A stretch of DNA of 64,000 nt from DASSUW01 sp963730535 (lineage in GTDB: Bacteria > Actinomycetota > Thermoleophilia > Solirubrobacterales > Solirubrobacteraceae). The position numbers and the translations under genes were made by a program. The notes below the pieces were generated by a model, which was not told the origin of the DNA, searched no databases, and saw nothing but the letters and a program-made list of their open reading frames with translations. Positions 1 through 8,702 of the stretch are shown here, piece by piece (position 1 is the first letter of the stretch; every line of letters starts with the position of its first letter). The stretch covers positions 1 through 64,000 of the forward strand of contig CAVSRU010000004.1 of the NCBI GenBank assembly GCA_963730535.1. Reading direction: 5' to 3'.

Positions 1-2
1 GC

Positions 3-1580
3 TCACGGGCGGGCGCCCGTCAGGGACCAGCGGAACAGCGTGCGCGGGTCGCCGGGCGCGAGCCCGTCCCGGCCGCCGCCGCGGCGGACGAGCACCGTCG
101 GCGCCGGCGGTGCCGCCACCAGACGCGAGCGGATCTCCCCGAGCCCATCCTCGCGCCAGCGGTCGGAGAGCCCGACGACGAGCAGCCCCGCTCCGGCGGC
201 CAGCCCGAAGACGCCGTCGTGGCCGGGCCGGGCGAGCAGCGGCTCGGCGACGACGCCGGCGCGGCGCTGGACGATGAGCGACGCGTCGGCCAGCACGCGG
301 CTCGCGTCGCGCCCGTCCGGGCGGTCGCCGGACGCCGCGCCGATCAGCCGCAGCGGCGCGCCGGTGGCCGCCGCGACCGCGGTCCCGAGCTCGAGCGCCG
401 CCCAGTCGTGGTGCGCGGCCCCGAACGGGACGACGACCGGGCCGGCCCGCAACGGGCCGATCAGGAGCGCGACGTCGCACGGCGCGTGCTCGAGCACCGC
501 GCCGGCCTCGCCGTCGAGCGGCGCAGCTCCGGCCTCTACGAGGATCAGGTCGACGTCCTGCTGGGCGGCCAGCCGGGCGACGTCGCGCCCGGGGGTGGGC
601 GATGAGAACGCGGCGCCGCGGGCGGCGGTTCCGCGGCCGCGCAGCTCCTCGGCGCGGTCGGCCAGCTCGCGGGCGGCGGTGCCGACCTCCGCGGCCGCCA
701 CGACGCGCGCGAGGATCAGCTCGCGCGGCGGCCGGCCGCCGGCCAGCGCCGCGGCGAGCGGGAGCAGCGCGTCGAGCGCCCCGCCGTCGCGCGCGAACAC
801 CAGCAGCGAGCGCTCGGTCTCCGGCGGCGTGGCCCGTCGCGGGGCAGGCGCAGCCCCCAGCTCGGGATCCTGGGCGAGGATCGCGTGCTCGAGCCGCCGC
901 AGCTCCTCGCCCGGCTCGAGGCCGAGCTCGTCCGCCAGCTCGCGTCGTGCGGCGCGGTAGACGTGGAGCGCCTCCGCCTGGCGGCCAGACCGGTAGAGCG
1001 CGAGCATGAGCTGCGCGCGCAGGCGCTCACGCAGCGGGTGCGCTGCGGCGAGTGACTCCAGCTCCCCGACCAGGTCGGCGTGCCGGCCGCACGCGAGGTC
1101 GGCCTCGACGCGCTCCTCGAGCGTCGCCAGGCGCAGCTCCTCGAGCCGCACGATCTCCGTCTGCGCGAACGGCTCGTAGGCGAGGTCCGCGAGCGGCGGG
1201 CCGCGCCACAGGCCGAGCGCGGCGCGCAGCTTGTCGGCCGCGCGGCCGGGTTCTGCGCGACGTGCCTCGCCTCGAAGGCGCTCGAAGACCGCGAGGTCGA
1301 GCTCGTCCGGTCCGACGTGCAGCACGTAGCCGGGAGGGCGCGTGGTGAGCCGGTCGGCGCCGAGCTCGCGCCGCAGCCGCGAGACGTAGGCGTGGATGCT
1401 CTTCGCGACGGTCGCGGGCGGCGACTCGCCCCAGACGTCGGCGATCAGCCGATCCGCAGCGACGATCTCGTTCGCTCGCAGGAGCAGCACAGCCAGCAGT
1501 GACCGCTGCTTGAGGCCCCCGAGGACGATCGCTCGGTGCTGCTCGGAGACCTCCAGTGGTCCGAGGAGCCGGAAGTCCAT
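3..1580 (-). CDS. BTAD/SARP-type transcriptional regulator with C-terminal stress-protein-like region
   Basis: 525 aa from an ATG at 1580; the open frame runs further upstream but homology begins at MDFRLLGPLEV, the usual start of AfsR/SARP regulators. Residues ~1-95 are an OmpR-type winged helix (LRANEIVAADRLIADVWGE), ~96-245 the bacterial transcriptional activation (BTAD) helical repeat ending LADELGLEPGEELRRLE. Instead of the NB-ARC/TPR part usual in AfsR, residues ~260-525 form two alpha/beta segments (RSLLVFARDG, then GPVVVPFGAAHHDW and LLVVGLSDRW) that resemble universal-stress-protein folds. Role inferred: DNA-binding regulator sensing a small ligand or nucleotide through the C-terminal part. 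It is divergent from the small exported protein at 1708. DNA-binding and BTAD calls are firm; the USP-like assignment is by fold pattern only. Confidence 0.85.
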   Translation of the reverse strand: MDFRLLGPLEVSEQHRAIVLGGLKQRSLLAVLLLRANEIVAADRLIADVWGESPPATVAKSIHAYVSRLRRELGADRLTTRPPGYVLHVGPDELDLAVFERLRGEARRAEPGRAADKLRAALGLWRGPPLADLAYEPFAQTEIVRLEELRLATLEERVEADLACGRHADLVGELESLAAAHPLRERLRAQLMLALYRSGRQAEALHVYRAARRELADELGLEPGEELRRLEHAILAQDPELGAAPAPRRATPPETERSLLVFARDGGALDALLPLAAALAGGRPPRELILARVVAAAEVGTAARELADRAEELRGRGTAARGAAFSSPTPGRDVARLAAQQDVDLILVEAGAAPLDGEAGAVLEHAPCDVALLIGPLRAGPVVVPFGAAHHDWAALELGTAVAAATGAPLRLIGAASGDRPDGRDASRVLADASLIVQRRAGVVAEPLLARPGHDGVFGLAAGAGLLVVGLSDRWREDGLGEIRSRLVAAPPAPTVLVRRGGGRDGLAPGDPRTLFRWSLTGARP

Positions 1581-1707
1581 GGAAGTGGGCCGACCGTACC
1601 GGGCGCGTCTACCGGCGTCTACCGGACGCCTGGGTGGGCCTATACCAGGGACCGCGACCGTGCCTTTCACGAAGACCGCACCGGGCGGTCTCAGGAGAGG
1701 AGCGAAG

Positions 1708-2145
1708 ATGTTCAACCGTCGCATCACCCGCACCGCCGCCATCGCCGTCGCGCTGGCCGCCACCGCCGTCCCGGCCGCCTCGGCCGAGCCGATCGACGCG
1801 GCCCGCGGCGGCATCCACTACCCGACCCCTGGGCTGGAACGGCCGCAGGACCTCCGCGGCGCCGACGCGCAGGGCGCCCCGGCCGGCCGCAGCGTCGACG
1901 AGACGACCCCGGCGCAGGACCTGCGCCACGCGGACACGCGCGACTACGCCGAAGGCCGCGGCACGTACAACTCCCCCGACGTCGTGATCGTCAAGGCGCC
2001 CGCCGCGACCGCGCCGGTCGCCACCGGCGGCGTCGACTGGCAGGACGTCGGCGTCGGTGCCGGCGGCATGCTGAGCCTGGCCCTGATCGGCGCCGGTGGC
2101 GCGCTGGTGGTCGTCCGCCGCCGCAGCGTCCAGCTCACCGGCTGA
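1708..2145 (+). CDS. Small exported, C-terminally membrane-anchored protein of unknown function
   Basis: 145 aa. The ATG at 1708 is preceded by an AGGAGAGGAG ribosome site. Residues ~1-29 are a classic signal peptide (MFNRRITRTAAIAVALAA, then VPAASA before the mature part). The middle is polar and low in hydrophobics with two similar segments (ERPQDLRGADAQG and PAQDLRHADTRD), a short internal repeat. Residues ~112-135 form a single hydrophobic helix followed by RRR and a short tail, so the mature domain is predicted outside the cell and the C-terminus inside. There is no LPXTG sortase signal. I do not recognise a named family. It is divergent from the BTAD regulator, which could control it. 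Confidence 0.75.
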   Translation: MFNRRITRTAAIAVALAATAVPAASAEPIDAARGGIHYPTPGLERPQDLRGADAQGAPAGRSVDETTPAQDLRHADTRDYAEGRGTYNSPDVVIVKAPAATAPVATGGVDWQDVGVGAGGMLSLALIGAGGALVVVRRRSVQLTG

Positions 2146-2249
2146 GCGGCAACGCACCAGAAGGGAGGGACGTGTCCGGTCGGGCGACGCTCGTGCGTCG
2201 TCCGGCTGACACGATTCCCGACCGGCCGCAGGAGCGGTACGGTCGGCCT

Positions 2250-3398
2250 ATGCCGCCAGGTGACCTCGACTCCAGCTTCGACGGCAACGGCAAGAAGGTG
2301 TTCACCTTCGGCGGGACCGACGCGGCGCAGGCCGTGCTCGTGCAGCCGAACGGGAGGATCGTGGTCGCCGGCGGCGGCTCGAGCGCCAACGCGTTCTGCG
2401 TTGCGCGGCTGCGCGCGAACGGCGTGCTCGACACCACGTTCGGACCCGCCGGCAAGCGCCGCATAAGCTTCGGCGGCGATCAGGAGGCCGCCTTTGGCGC
2501 GGCCCTCCAGCCGGACGGGAAGATCGTCCTCGTCGGCGACTCGGACTTCCGCGTCGCCGTCGCGCGCCTGAACTCCAACGGCACGCTCGACACGACCTTC
2601 TCGGGCGACGGAAGACGCATCTTCAGCTGGGGCCCGATCAGCCGCGCCCACGGCGTGGTGGTGATGCCGAACGGGAAGCTCCTCGTCGCCGGCTTCTCGG
2701 GGCCCGAGACCGGGAACGTCCAGGTCGCGCGCCTCACGGCGACCGGCGCCCTCGACACGGCGTTCGGCGCCGGCGGCATCGCGAAGGCCGACTTCGGCGG
2801 CGACGACTTCGGCCTGGCGATGGCGCGCCAGGCCAACGGGCGGATCCTCGTCGCCGGCCTCTCGTCACCGACGTTTCCGACCGACGAGACCCTCGGCGCG
2901 ATCGTCACGCGGCTACGGGCGATCGGCGAGCTCGACCCCGACTTCGCCGGCGACGGTCGCCTCACGCTGCCCGGCACGAGCAACGCGCGTGCGGTGGTCG
3001 TCCAGCCGCAGGACGGCAAGATCGTCGTGGCGGGCACTGCGGACGGAAGCCAGAAGATGACGGTGACGCGGCTGCTGCGGAACGGCTCGCCCGATCCGAC
3101 GTTCGACGGCGATGGGACAGCCACGATCGCCTTCCCCGCGGTCCTCACCAGCGGTGCCGCGCTGCAGCCGGACGGTCGGATCGTCGTCGCCGGCTCCACG
3201 AGCGGCGACTTCGCGATCGCGCGCCTCAACAGCGACGGCTCGCCGGACGCAACCTTCGGCACCGGCGGGAAGACGAGCGTCGACTTCGGCGGCCCGGCGT
3301 TCGCGCACGCGGTCGCCCTCCAGGCCAACGGGCGGATCATCGTCGTCGGGGAGCGGACGGCGGGCGAGGACTTTGCCGTGGCGCGCCTGTTGGGCTGA
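2250..3398 (+). CDS. Delta-60 repeat beta-propeller protein
   Basis: 382 aa from the ATG at 2250. The chain consists of seven copies of the ~50-residue delta-60 repeat, each with a core such as PNGRIVVAG, PDGKIVLVG, PNGKLLVAG, ANGRILVAG, QDGKIVVAG, PDGRIVVAG or ANGRIIVVG followed by VARL and LDxTFG. The protein starts in the middle of a repeat (LDSSFDGNG) and ends after VARLLG, so the N-terminal piece can close the ring: a complete seven-bladed propeller. Members of this family are usually secreted, but no signal peptide is visible from this start and no in-frame upstream start supplies one. Substrate and role unknown; likely a binding or scaffold protein. Confidence 0.85.
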   Translation: MPPGDLDSSFDGNGKKVFTFGGTDAAQAVLVQPNGRIVVAGGGSSANAFCVARLRANGVLDTTFGPAGKRRISFGGDQEAAFGAALQPDGKIVLVGDSDFRVAVARLNSNGTLDTTFSGDGRRIFSWGPISRAHGVVVMPNGKLLVAGFSGPETGNVQVARLTATGALDTAFGAGGIAKADFGGDDFGLAMARQANGRILVAGLSSPTFPTDETLGAIVTRLRAIGELDPDFAGDGRLTLPGTSNARAVVVQPQDGKIVVAGTADGSQKMTVTRLLRNGSPDPTFDGDGTATIAFPAVLTSGAALQPDGRIVVAGSTSGDFAIARLNSDGSPDATFGTGGKTSVDFGGPAFAHAVALQANGRIIVVGERTAGEDFAVARLLG

Positions 3399-3419
3399 CG
3401 CGGCGGTACGCTGGTTGCC

Positions 3420-4307
3420 ATGCGACGCCGCCTCACACCGGTGGACCGGGTCGGGGTGGACGAGCGTGCCGCCGTGCTCGGCAAGCGCTCGATCAAGGCC
3501 GACTCCCAGCAGGCGGCCATCCGCCTCGCCGTCTCGATGGTCGACCTCACGACGCTCGAGGGCCAGGACACGCCCGGGAAGGTCTCCCAGCTCGCGGCCA
3601 AGGCGGTGTGCCCGGCGCCCGCCCACGCGGAGATGCCGTCGTGCGCCGCGGTGTGCGTCTACCCGTCCCGGGTGCCGGACGCGAAGCGGGCGCTGGAGGG
3701 CACCGGCGTCGCCGTCGCGTCCGTGGCGACCGGGTTCCCGTCGGGCCTCACCTCGATGGAGCTCAAGCTCGAGGAGACCCGCCGCGCGGTCGCCGACGGG
3801 GCCACCGAGATCGACATGGTGATCCCGCGCGACGCCTACCTGACCGGCGACGACTCCCAGGTGATCGAGGAGGTCGAGCAGATCAAGGAGGCCTGCGGGA
3901 CCGCCCACCTGAAGGTGATCGTCGAGGTCGACGAGCTGGGCGGCTACGACCACATCCGCCACGCGACGCTGCTCTCGATGGAGGGCGGGGCGGACTTCGT
4001 CAAGACGTCGACCGGCAAGATCGGCAAGGGCGCGACGCCGAGCGCGACGCTCGTGATGCTCGAGGCGGTGCGCGACTACGCCTTCCGCACCGGCCGCGAG
4101 GTCGGCATGAAGGCCGCCGGCGGCGTGCGGACCTCCAAGCAGGCGATCCACCAGCTCGTGCTCGTCAAGGAGACGCTCGGGGACGCCTGGCTCACGCCGG
4201 ACCGCTTCCGCATCGGCGCCTCGTCGCTGCTCAACGACCTGCTCATGCAGTACGAGCACGGGACCTCCGGCCGCTATCAGCGGCCCGAGGACTTCTCCAA
4301 GGAGTGA
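3420..4307 (+). CDS. deoC: Deoxyribose-phosphate aldolase
   Basis: 295 aa. Catalyses the reversible cleavage of 2-deoxyribose 5-phosphate to glyceraldehyde 3-phosphate and acetaldehyde in deoxynucleoside catabolism. Class I aldolase motifs are intact: EIDMVIP (Asp132), EVDELGG, the Schiff-base lysine in DFVKTSTGK (Lys195) and the second active-site lysine in GMKAAGGVRT (Lys231). The protein is longer than the ~220-260 aa bacterial norm because of a ~40-residue N-terminal extension, a form common in actinobacteria. It is the first gene of a tight operon with two aldehyde-dehydrogenase-family genes; AAGGAG near its stop codon is the ribosome site of the next gene. The linked ALDH fits oxidation of the acetaldehyde released. 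Confidence 0.95.
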   Translation: MRRRLTPVDRVGVDERAAVLGKRSIKADSQQAAIRLAVSMVDLTTLEGQDTPGKVSQLAAKAVCPAPAHAEMPSCAAVCVYPSRVPDAKRALEGTGVAVASVATGFPSGLTSMELKLEETRRAVADGATEIDMVIPRDAYLTGDDSQVIEEVEQIKEACGTAHLKVIVEVDELGGYDHIRHATLLSMEGGADFVKTSTGKIGKGATPSATLVMLEAVRDYAFRTGREVGMKAAGGVRTSKQAIHQLVLVKETLGDAWLTPDRFRIGASSLLNDLLMQYEHGTSGRYQRPEDFSKE

Positions 4308-4314
4308 CCAGACA

Positions 4315-5772
4315 GTGACCGCCACGCCCACGCGCACCGCGCTCGAGTGGGAGTACTCGCCTGCCCCCGAGGCCACCGACCACATCCGCATCGCGGAGCG
4401 CTACGACCTGTTCGTCGGCGGCGCGCACCGGGAGACCGAGGCGTACGAGCCGACGATCAACCCGGCGACCGAGGAGCCGCTGGCGCAGGTCGCGCAGGCG
4501 AGCGAGGCCGACGTCGATGCCGCCGTGACCGCCGCGCGCGAGGCGCTCGGTGGCTGGCAGGCCCTCCCCGCGCTCGAGCGCGGCAAGTACGTGTTCCGGA
4601 TCGCGCGGCTGATCCAGGAGCGCGCTCGCGAGCTGGCGATCGTCGAGTCGCTCGACGGCGGCAAGCCGATCCGCGAGTCCCGCGACGTCGACATCCCGCT
4701 GGCCGCCGCGCACTTCTTCTACTACGCGGGCTGGGCCGACAAGCTCGGCTACGGGACGGCCGGCCGCGACGTCGAGCCGATGGGCGTCGTCGGCCAGATC
4801 GTCCCCTGGAACTTCCCGCTCCTGATGGCGGCGTGGAAGCTCGCCCCAGCGCTCGCCTGTGGCAACACCGCGATCCTCAAGCCGGCCGAGACGACCCCGC
4901 TCACCGCCCTCCTGCTGGCCGAGATCATCCAGGAGGCGGAGCTCCCCGCCGGCGTCGTCAACATCATCCCCGGCGATGGCAAGACGGGCGCCGCGCTCGT
5001 GCGCCACCCCGGCATCGACAAGATCGCGTTCACCGGCTCGACCGACGTCGGCAAGGACATCCAGGCCGCCACCGCGGGCCGCGACGTCGGCCTCACGCTC
5101 GAGCTCGGCGGCAAGTCAGCCAACATCGTGTTCGACGACGCGGCGATCGACCAGGCGGTCGAGGGCATCGTCAACGGGATCTTCTTCAACCAGGGCCATG
5201 TCTGCTGCGCGGGCTCGCGGCTGCTGCTCCAGGAGAGCGTCGCCGAGGAGGTCGTCGAGAAGCTGTGGCGGCGGATGGGCAAGCTCCGCGTCGGCGACCC
5301 GCTCGACAAGAACACCGACGTCGGCGCCATCAACTCCGCGGCGCAGCTCCAGCGGATCGAGGCGCTGGTCGACGCCGGCGAGCGCGAGGGAGCCACGCGG
5401 CGCACGGTCGCCTGCGCGCTGCCCGAGCGCGGCTACTGGTTCCCGCCCACGCTGTTCACCGGCGTCGCGCCGGTCAACCGGATCGCGGTCGAGGAGATCT
5501 TCGGGCCGGTCGTGTCCGTGCTCACCTTCCGCACCCAGGCCGAGGCGATCGAGAAGGCCAACGCCAGCGCGTACGGGCTGGCCGCCGGGATCTGGACCGA
5601 CAAGGGGTCGCGGGCGCTGGCCGTGGCTCGCGCGCTGAAGGCCGGCACGATCTGGCAGAACACGTACAACCAGTTCGACCCGACGTCGCCGTTCGGCGGC
5701 TACAAGGAGAGCGGATTCGGCCGCGAGGGCGGCGCCGTCGGCCTGCGTCCCTACCTGCGGGTCCGCCCATGA
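4315..5772 (+). CDS. NAD(P)-dependent aldehyde dehydrogenase
   Basis: 485 aa from a GTG at 4315, 8 nt after deoC. Full-length ALDH superfamily enzyme: VPWNFPLLMAAWKLAPALACGNT (cofactor-binding loop, residues ~163-184), FTGSTDVG (~239-246), general-base Glu263 in LTLELGGKSA, and catalytic Cys297 in NQGHVCCAGSR. The C-terminal PFGGYKESGFGRE segment is present. It oxidises an aldehyde to the carboxylate; given its position, acetaldehyde made by DeoC is the obvious candidate, but substrate specificity cannot be read from sequence. The stop overlaps the start of the next gene (ATGA), so the two are probably translated together and may form a complex. Confidence 0.93.
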   Translation: MTATPTRTALEWEYSPAPEATDHIRIAERYDLFVGGAHRETEAYEPTINPATEEPLAQVAQASEADVDAAVTAAREALGGWQALPALERGKYVFRIARLIQERARELAIVESLDGGKPIRESRDVDIPLAAAHFFYYAGWADKLGYGTAGRDVEPMGVVGQIVPWNFPLLMAAWKLAPALACGNTAILKPAETTPLTALLLAEIIQEAELPAGVVNIIPGDGKTGAALVRHPGIDKIAFTGSTDVGKDIQAATAGRDVGLTLELGGKSANIVFDDAAIDQAVEGIVNGIFFNQGHVCCAGSRLLLQESVAEEVVEKLWRRMGKLRVGDPLDKNTDVGAINSAAQLQRIEALVDAGEREGATRRTVACALPERGYWFPPTLFTGVAPVNRIAVEEIFGPVVSVLTFRTQAEAIEKANASAYGLAAGIWTDKGSRALAVARALKAGTIWQNTYNQFDPTSPFGGYKESGFGREGGAVGLRPYLRVRP

Positions 5773-6620
5773 GTCAGCGCCTGCCCGTCGTCAAGACGTA
5801 CAAGCTCTACGTGGGCGGCGCGTTCGCCCGCAGCGAGTCCGGCCGCCACGTGGCGGCCACCGACCACGAGGGCAACCGTGTGGCCAACGTGCCGCGGGCC
5901 ACGCGCAAGGACGTGCGCGACGCGGTGCGCGCCGCCCGAGGCGCGGTCGCCGGGTGGCAGGGCCGGACGGCCTACAACCGCGGCCAGATCCTCTACCGGT
6001 TCGCCGAGGCGCTCGAGTCGCGGGCCGACGAGCTGGCGAGCGAAACGGCGCGCCTGCGCGGCATCTCGGCACGCGCGGCGCGGACAGAGATCGAGGCGGC
6101 GGTCGACCATGCGGTCCACTACGCCGGCTGGACGGACAAGCTGCACGCGGTGCTCGGGTCCGTCAACCCGGTCGCGGCACCGCACTTCAACTTCACGATG
6201 CCGGAGCCGACCGGCATCGTGGGCGTGATCGCGGCGGACGAGCCGGACGTGCTCGGCCTCGTCGCCGAGATCCTGCCGCCGCTCGCGGCCGGCAACGTGG
6301 TGGTCGCGATCGTCTCCGAGCGCTGGCCGCTGCTCTCCCTCCATGTCGGCGAGGTCCTCGGCGTGGCCGACGTCCCCGCCGGCGTCGTCAACCTGCTGTC
6401 AGGCCTGCGGGCCGAGCTGGTCAAGCCGCTCGCCGGTCACCGCGACGTCGACGCGCTGCTCGACACCACGGGCGACCCGGAGGTGGTGCGCCTGGCCGCC
6501 GACAGCGTCACCCGCGTGGCGCGCCGCGAGCCCGGCGACTACCTCGCGATCGGCGACTCGCTCACGCGGATCGAGCCCTTCGTGGAGCTCAAGACCGCCT
6601 GGCATCCCGTCGGGACATAA
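5769..6620 (+). CDS. Truncated ALDH-like protein lacking the catalytic domain (probable pseudoenzyme)
   Basis: 283 aa, starting in an ATGA overlap with the preceding ALDH. It aligns with the N-terminal cofactor-binding half of the ALDH fold: KLYVGGAFARSESGR, GWQGRTAYNRGQILYRFAEAL, GVIAADEPDVLGLVAEILPPLAAGNVVV, then HRDVDALLDTTGDPEVV where true ALDHs have the FTGST loop. The chain then ends with RIEPFVELKTAWHPVGT; no catalytic Cys/Glu region exists and the stop is not followed by a continuation in another frame. The clean ending and position in the operon suggest a purposeful short form acting as a partner of the active ALDH rather than a fresh pseudogene, but that is inference. Confidence 0.75.
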   Translation: MSQRLPVVKTYKLYVGGAFARSESGRHVAATDHEGNRVANVPRATRKDVRDAVRAARGAVAGWQGRTAYNRGQILYRFAEALESRADELASETARLRGISARAARTEIEAAVDHAVHYAGWTDKLHAVLGSVNPVAAPHFNFTMPEPTGIVGVIAADEPDVLGLVAEILPPLAAGNVVVAIVSERWPLLSLHVGEVLGVADVPAGVVNLLSGLRAELVKPLAGHRDVDALLDTTGDPEVVRLAADSVTRVARREPGDYLAIGDSLTRIEPFVELKTAWHPVGT

Positions 6621-6622
6621 GA

Positions 6623-6677
6623 GGGGGCCCCGCCCAACCGGCCATTCCGTGTGGAGCGATGTCCGGTTGGGCACCCC
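6623..6677. terminator. Bidirectional terminator-like hairpin between convergent genes
   Basis: GCCCAACCGG (6632-6641) pairs with CCGGTTGGGC (6663-6672), extended by G-rich and C-rich flanks on either side. It fills the gap between the ends of the ALDH-like gene and the metallophosphoesterase, so it can serve both strands. There is no long U run. Confidence 0.6.
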
Positions 6678-8472
6678 CTAGCGCGGGTCCCGCAGCAGCA
6701 GCTCGACGTTGCGGTCGCGGCGGGTGCCGCTCTTCTCGGCGTCGCCCTCCGAGCCCTCCACCCCCTCGCGCTGTGGATCGTTCCAGGCCAGCGTGCGGGC
6801 GAGCGAGGCGAGGCCGCGCGGCGAGAAGGGGTTCGGCGGCGACCGGGGCGGCGTGGTCGACGACAGTGCCGAACAGCGACAGCGTGCCGTCGCGGTTGTC
6901 CATGATGTCGATCAGCCGGCTCTGCTGCGGCCAGTCGATGTGCGAGGCGGTGTTGATCTCCCAGAACCCGCCCTGGAAGGTGACGCGATTCGCGTGTGTA
7001 TGGCCCGCGACGTAGGCGATCACATTGGGCGTGCGGGCGAACAGCCTACGCACCGTACGGGGGCCCTCGGTGCCGCGGTGCAGGGGCGTCGAGCGCCGCG
7101 GGTCGCGGTCGCATCCCGGCTCGTCGGCCGGCTGGCAGGCGCCGGCCAGCTCGTCGGCGCGCGCGTTGTTCATCGTGCCGAGCGTGTGGTGCCCGAAGGC
7201 GACGACGAGCTGGCCGCGGCGGGTCGCGCGCCGCAGCTCGCCACGCAGCCAGACGTACTGCGGGTGGTCGACGTTGCCGCTGTCGCCGCCGCCCTCGGCC
7301 ACGGTGTCGAGCGAGACGAAGCGCAGGCCGGGACGCGGCGACCAGGCGTAGTAGCTGGCCGTCCCGCGCGAGGCGGTGAGCTGGCCGGCCGGCGTATGGC
7401 GGAAGCCGTGCCGCCCGCCGACGACCGAGCGGTACTCCCGCTTGGAGACGATCCGCCGGGCCGGGTCGGGTGCGACGAGGCGGGCGCCACCGAGGAGCTG
7501 CGCGATCCGCGACGGGTCGCCGAGCACCGCGAACAGCTCCTCGTCGGAGGCGCCCTCGAAGTCCGCGGGGTCGAACGTCGCGTTGGGGAAGACCTTCAGG
7601 CAGCCGACCGCGATGGCGCGGAACAGGTCGATGCTGGCCTGAGCGTTGCCCTGGATCAGCCCGTCGTGGTTGCCGCGCGAGATGTACCAGGGAACGTTGA
7701 GCCCGGCCGCCGTGAAGCGGGCCTGCGCGCGGTCCATGAGGCCGGGGTAGCGCGGGAACGCCGCGTACGGGCTGGGAGCCGACGCCGCCGCGTCGGGATC
7801 CCAGAAGGACGCCTGGCGGGCCGCGGGCGCATCTGCGTAGTCGTCGTAGTCCTGCACGCCGGTGTACCGCCGCGCGGCGACGTCCGCGTTGATGGCCGCG
7901 ACCTGGGCCGGCGTCGCCGGCGAGCAGGCGTTGCCGGGACCGATGGCGCGGCCGGAGAACGGATCGATCCGCCCGCCGTCGAGCACGTCGCGGAACCAGC
8001 GCGTCTCGTTGAGCTGCTGGTTGTCGGCCAGGTCACCGGTCGCGATCGCCAGCCGGAGCCGCGCCCGCGTCCCGTTGCCCTGCCGGACCGGGCTGCGCGG
8101 GTTGGCGTTGATGCTGCGCACGACCTGGTCGAGCACCTGGAGCCCCATCGCCTCCTGCGGCCGATGCGCGGACCTGAGCTCCCCGCCCGCCGGATCCACG
8201 AAGTCCACCCGCGCGGGCGACATCTCGTCGGCGATCTGCGGGTCGGTGAGCTGGGCGAAGTTGAGGAGCGACGCGCGCCGTCTGGCACGCCCGGGCACGG
8301 GTGTCGCGCCGCCGCCGCGCCGCACCAGGTACCGCTCACCCGGCGCCGTGCCGAGCGCCCGGAAGGCGTCGCTGCCGGTGGGCCTGATCGTGCGGTCGAG
8401 CGTCGTGTCGGCGGCCGCCGGCGCGGCGAGCAGTAGGGCGGCCAGTACCGCCAGCGGGGCCTTGCGGGACAT
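6678..8472 (-). CDS. Secreted metallophosphoesterase, frameshifted near the C-terminus
   Basis: Start ATG at 8472 with a signal peptide (MSRKAPLAVLAALLLAAPAAA). Calcineurin-like metal motifs appear in order: FAQLTDPQIAD, ATGDLADN (GDxxD), SRGNHDG (GNHD), AFGHHTLG and VAGHTHANR (GHxH). Length and layout resemble the actinobacterial TIGR03767-type metallophosphoesterases. After the conserved DHAAP the frame given by the start codon drifts into low-complexity sequence, whereas shifting by one base at about 6838-6850 restores PPNPFSPRGLASLARTLAWN and ends RNVELLLRDPR at a TAG (6678-6680). So the gene carries one apparent extra base; total about 598 residues once corrected. Without the correction, translation would run through the terminator to 6589. 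Substrate unknown; acts outside the membrane. Confidence 0.85.
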
Positions 8473-8493
8473 CGCGCGATCCTATCCCCGCGG

Positions 8494-8507
8494 GAACGTC
8501 AACGGCG
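8494..8507 (+). repeat. Solo copy of the GAACGTCAACGGCG repeat end
   Basis: Fourteen bases identical to the left end of the intergenic element at 10579. It lies in the short divergent gap between the metallophosphoesterase and the AccE-like gene, 13 bases before the latter's ATG, without the rest of the element. Confidence 0.6.
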
Positions 8508-8519
8508 TACATTGCACCC

Positions 8520-8702
8520 ATGGTGAACCGCCGCCCACGCCTCGAACTCCGCGGCTCGAGCGCGACTCCCGAGGAGGCCGCGGCGGTGATGGCTGCGGTC
8601 GAGCAGTTCCTGCGCGACACGGCTCCCCCGCCCGCGCCGCCGGCCGACGAGCCGAGCCCGTGGGTGCGGGCCGCGCGGCTGGAGGCCGTCGAGCGAATCT
8701 AA
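8520..8702 (+). CDS. Acyl-CoA carboxylase epsilon-subunit-like small protein
   Basis: 60 aa. Pattern matches the small AccE-type subunits of actinobacterial acyl-CoA carboxylases: an N-terminal basic stretch and LRGSSATPEEAAAVMAAVEQF helix (residues ~10-31), a Pro/Ala linker, then PSPWVRAARLEAVER at the C-terminus. In the family this peptide bridges the biotin carboxylase/BCCP alpha subunit and the carboxyltransferase beta subunit. A biotin carboxylase gene is present 2.7 kb downstream, but the siroheme reductase lies between and no carboxyltransferase is in the window, so the assignment rests on a short pattern. No Shine-Dalgarno is visible; the mRNA may be leaderless. Confidence 0.6.
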   Translation: MVNRRPRLELRGSSATPEEAAAVMAAVEQFLRDTAPPPAPPADEPSPWVRAARLEAVERI

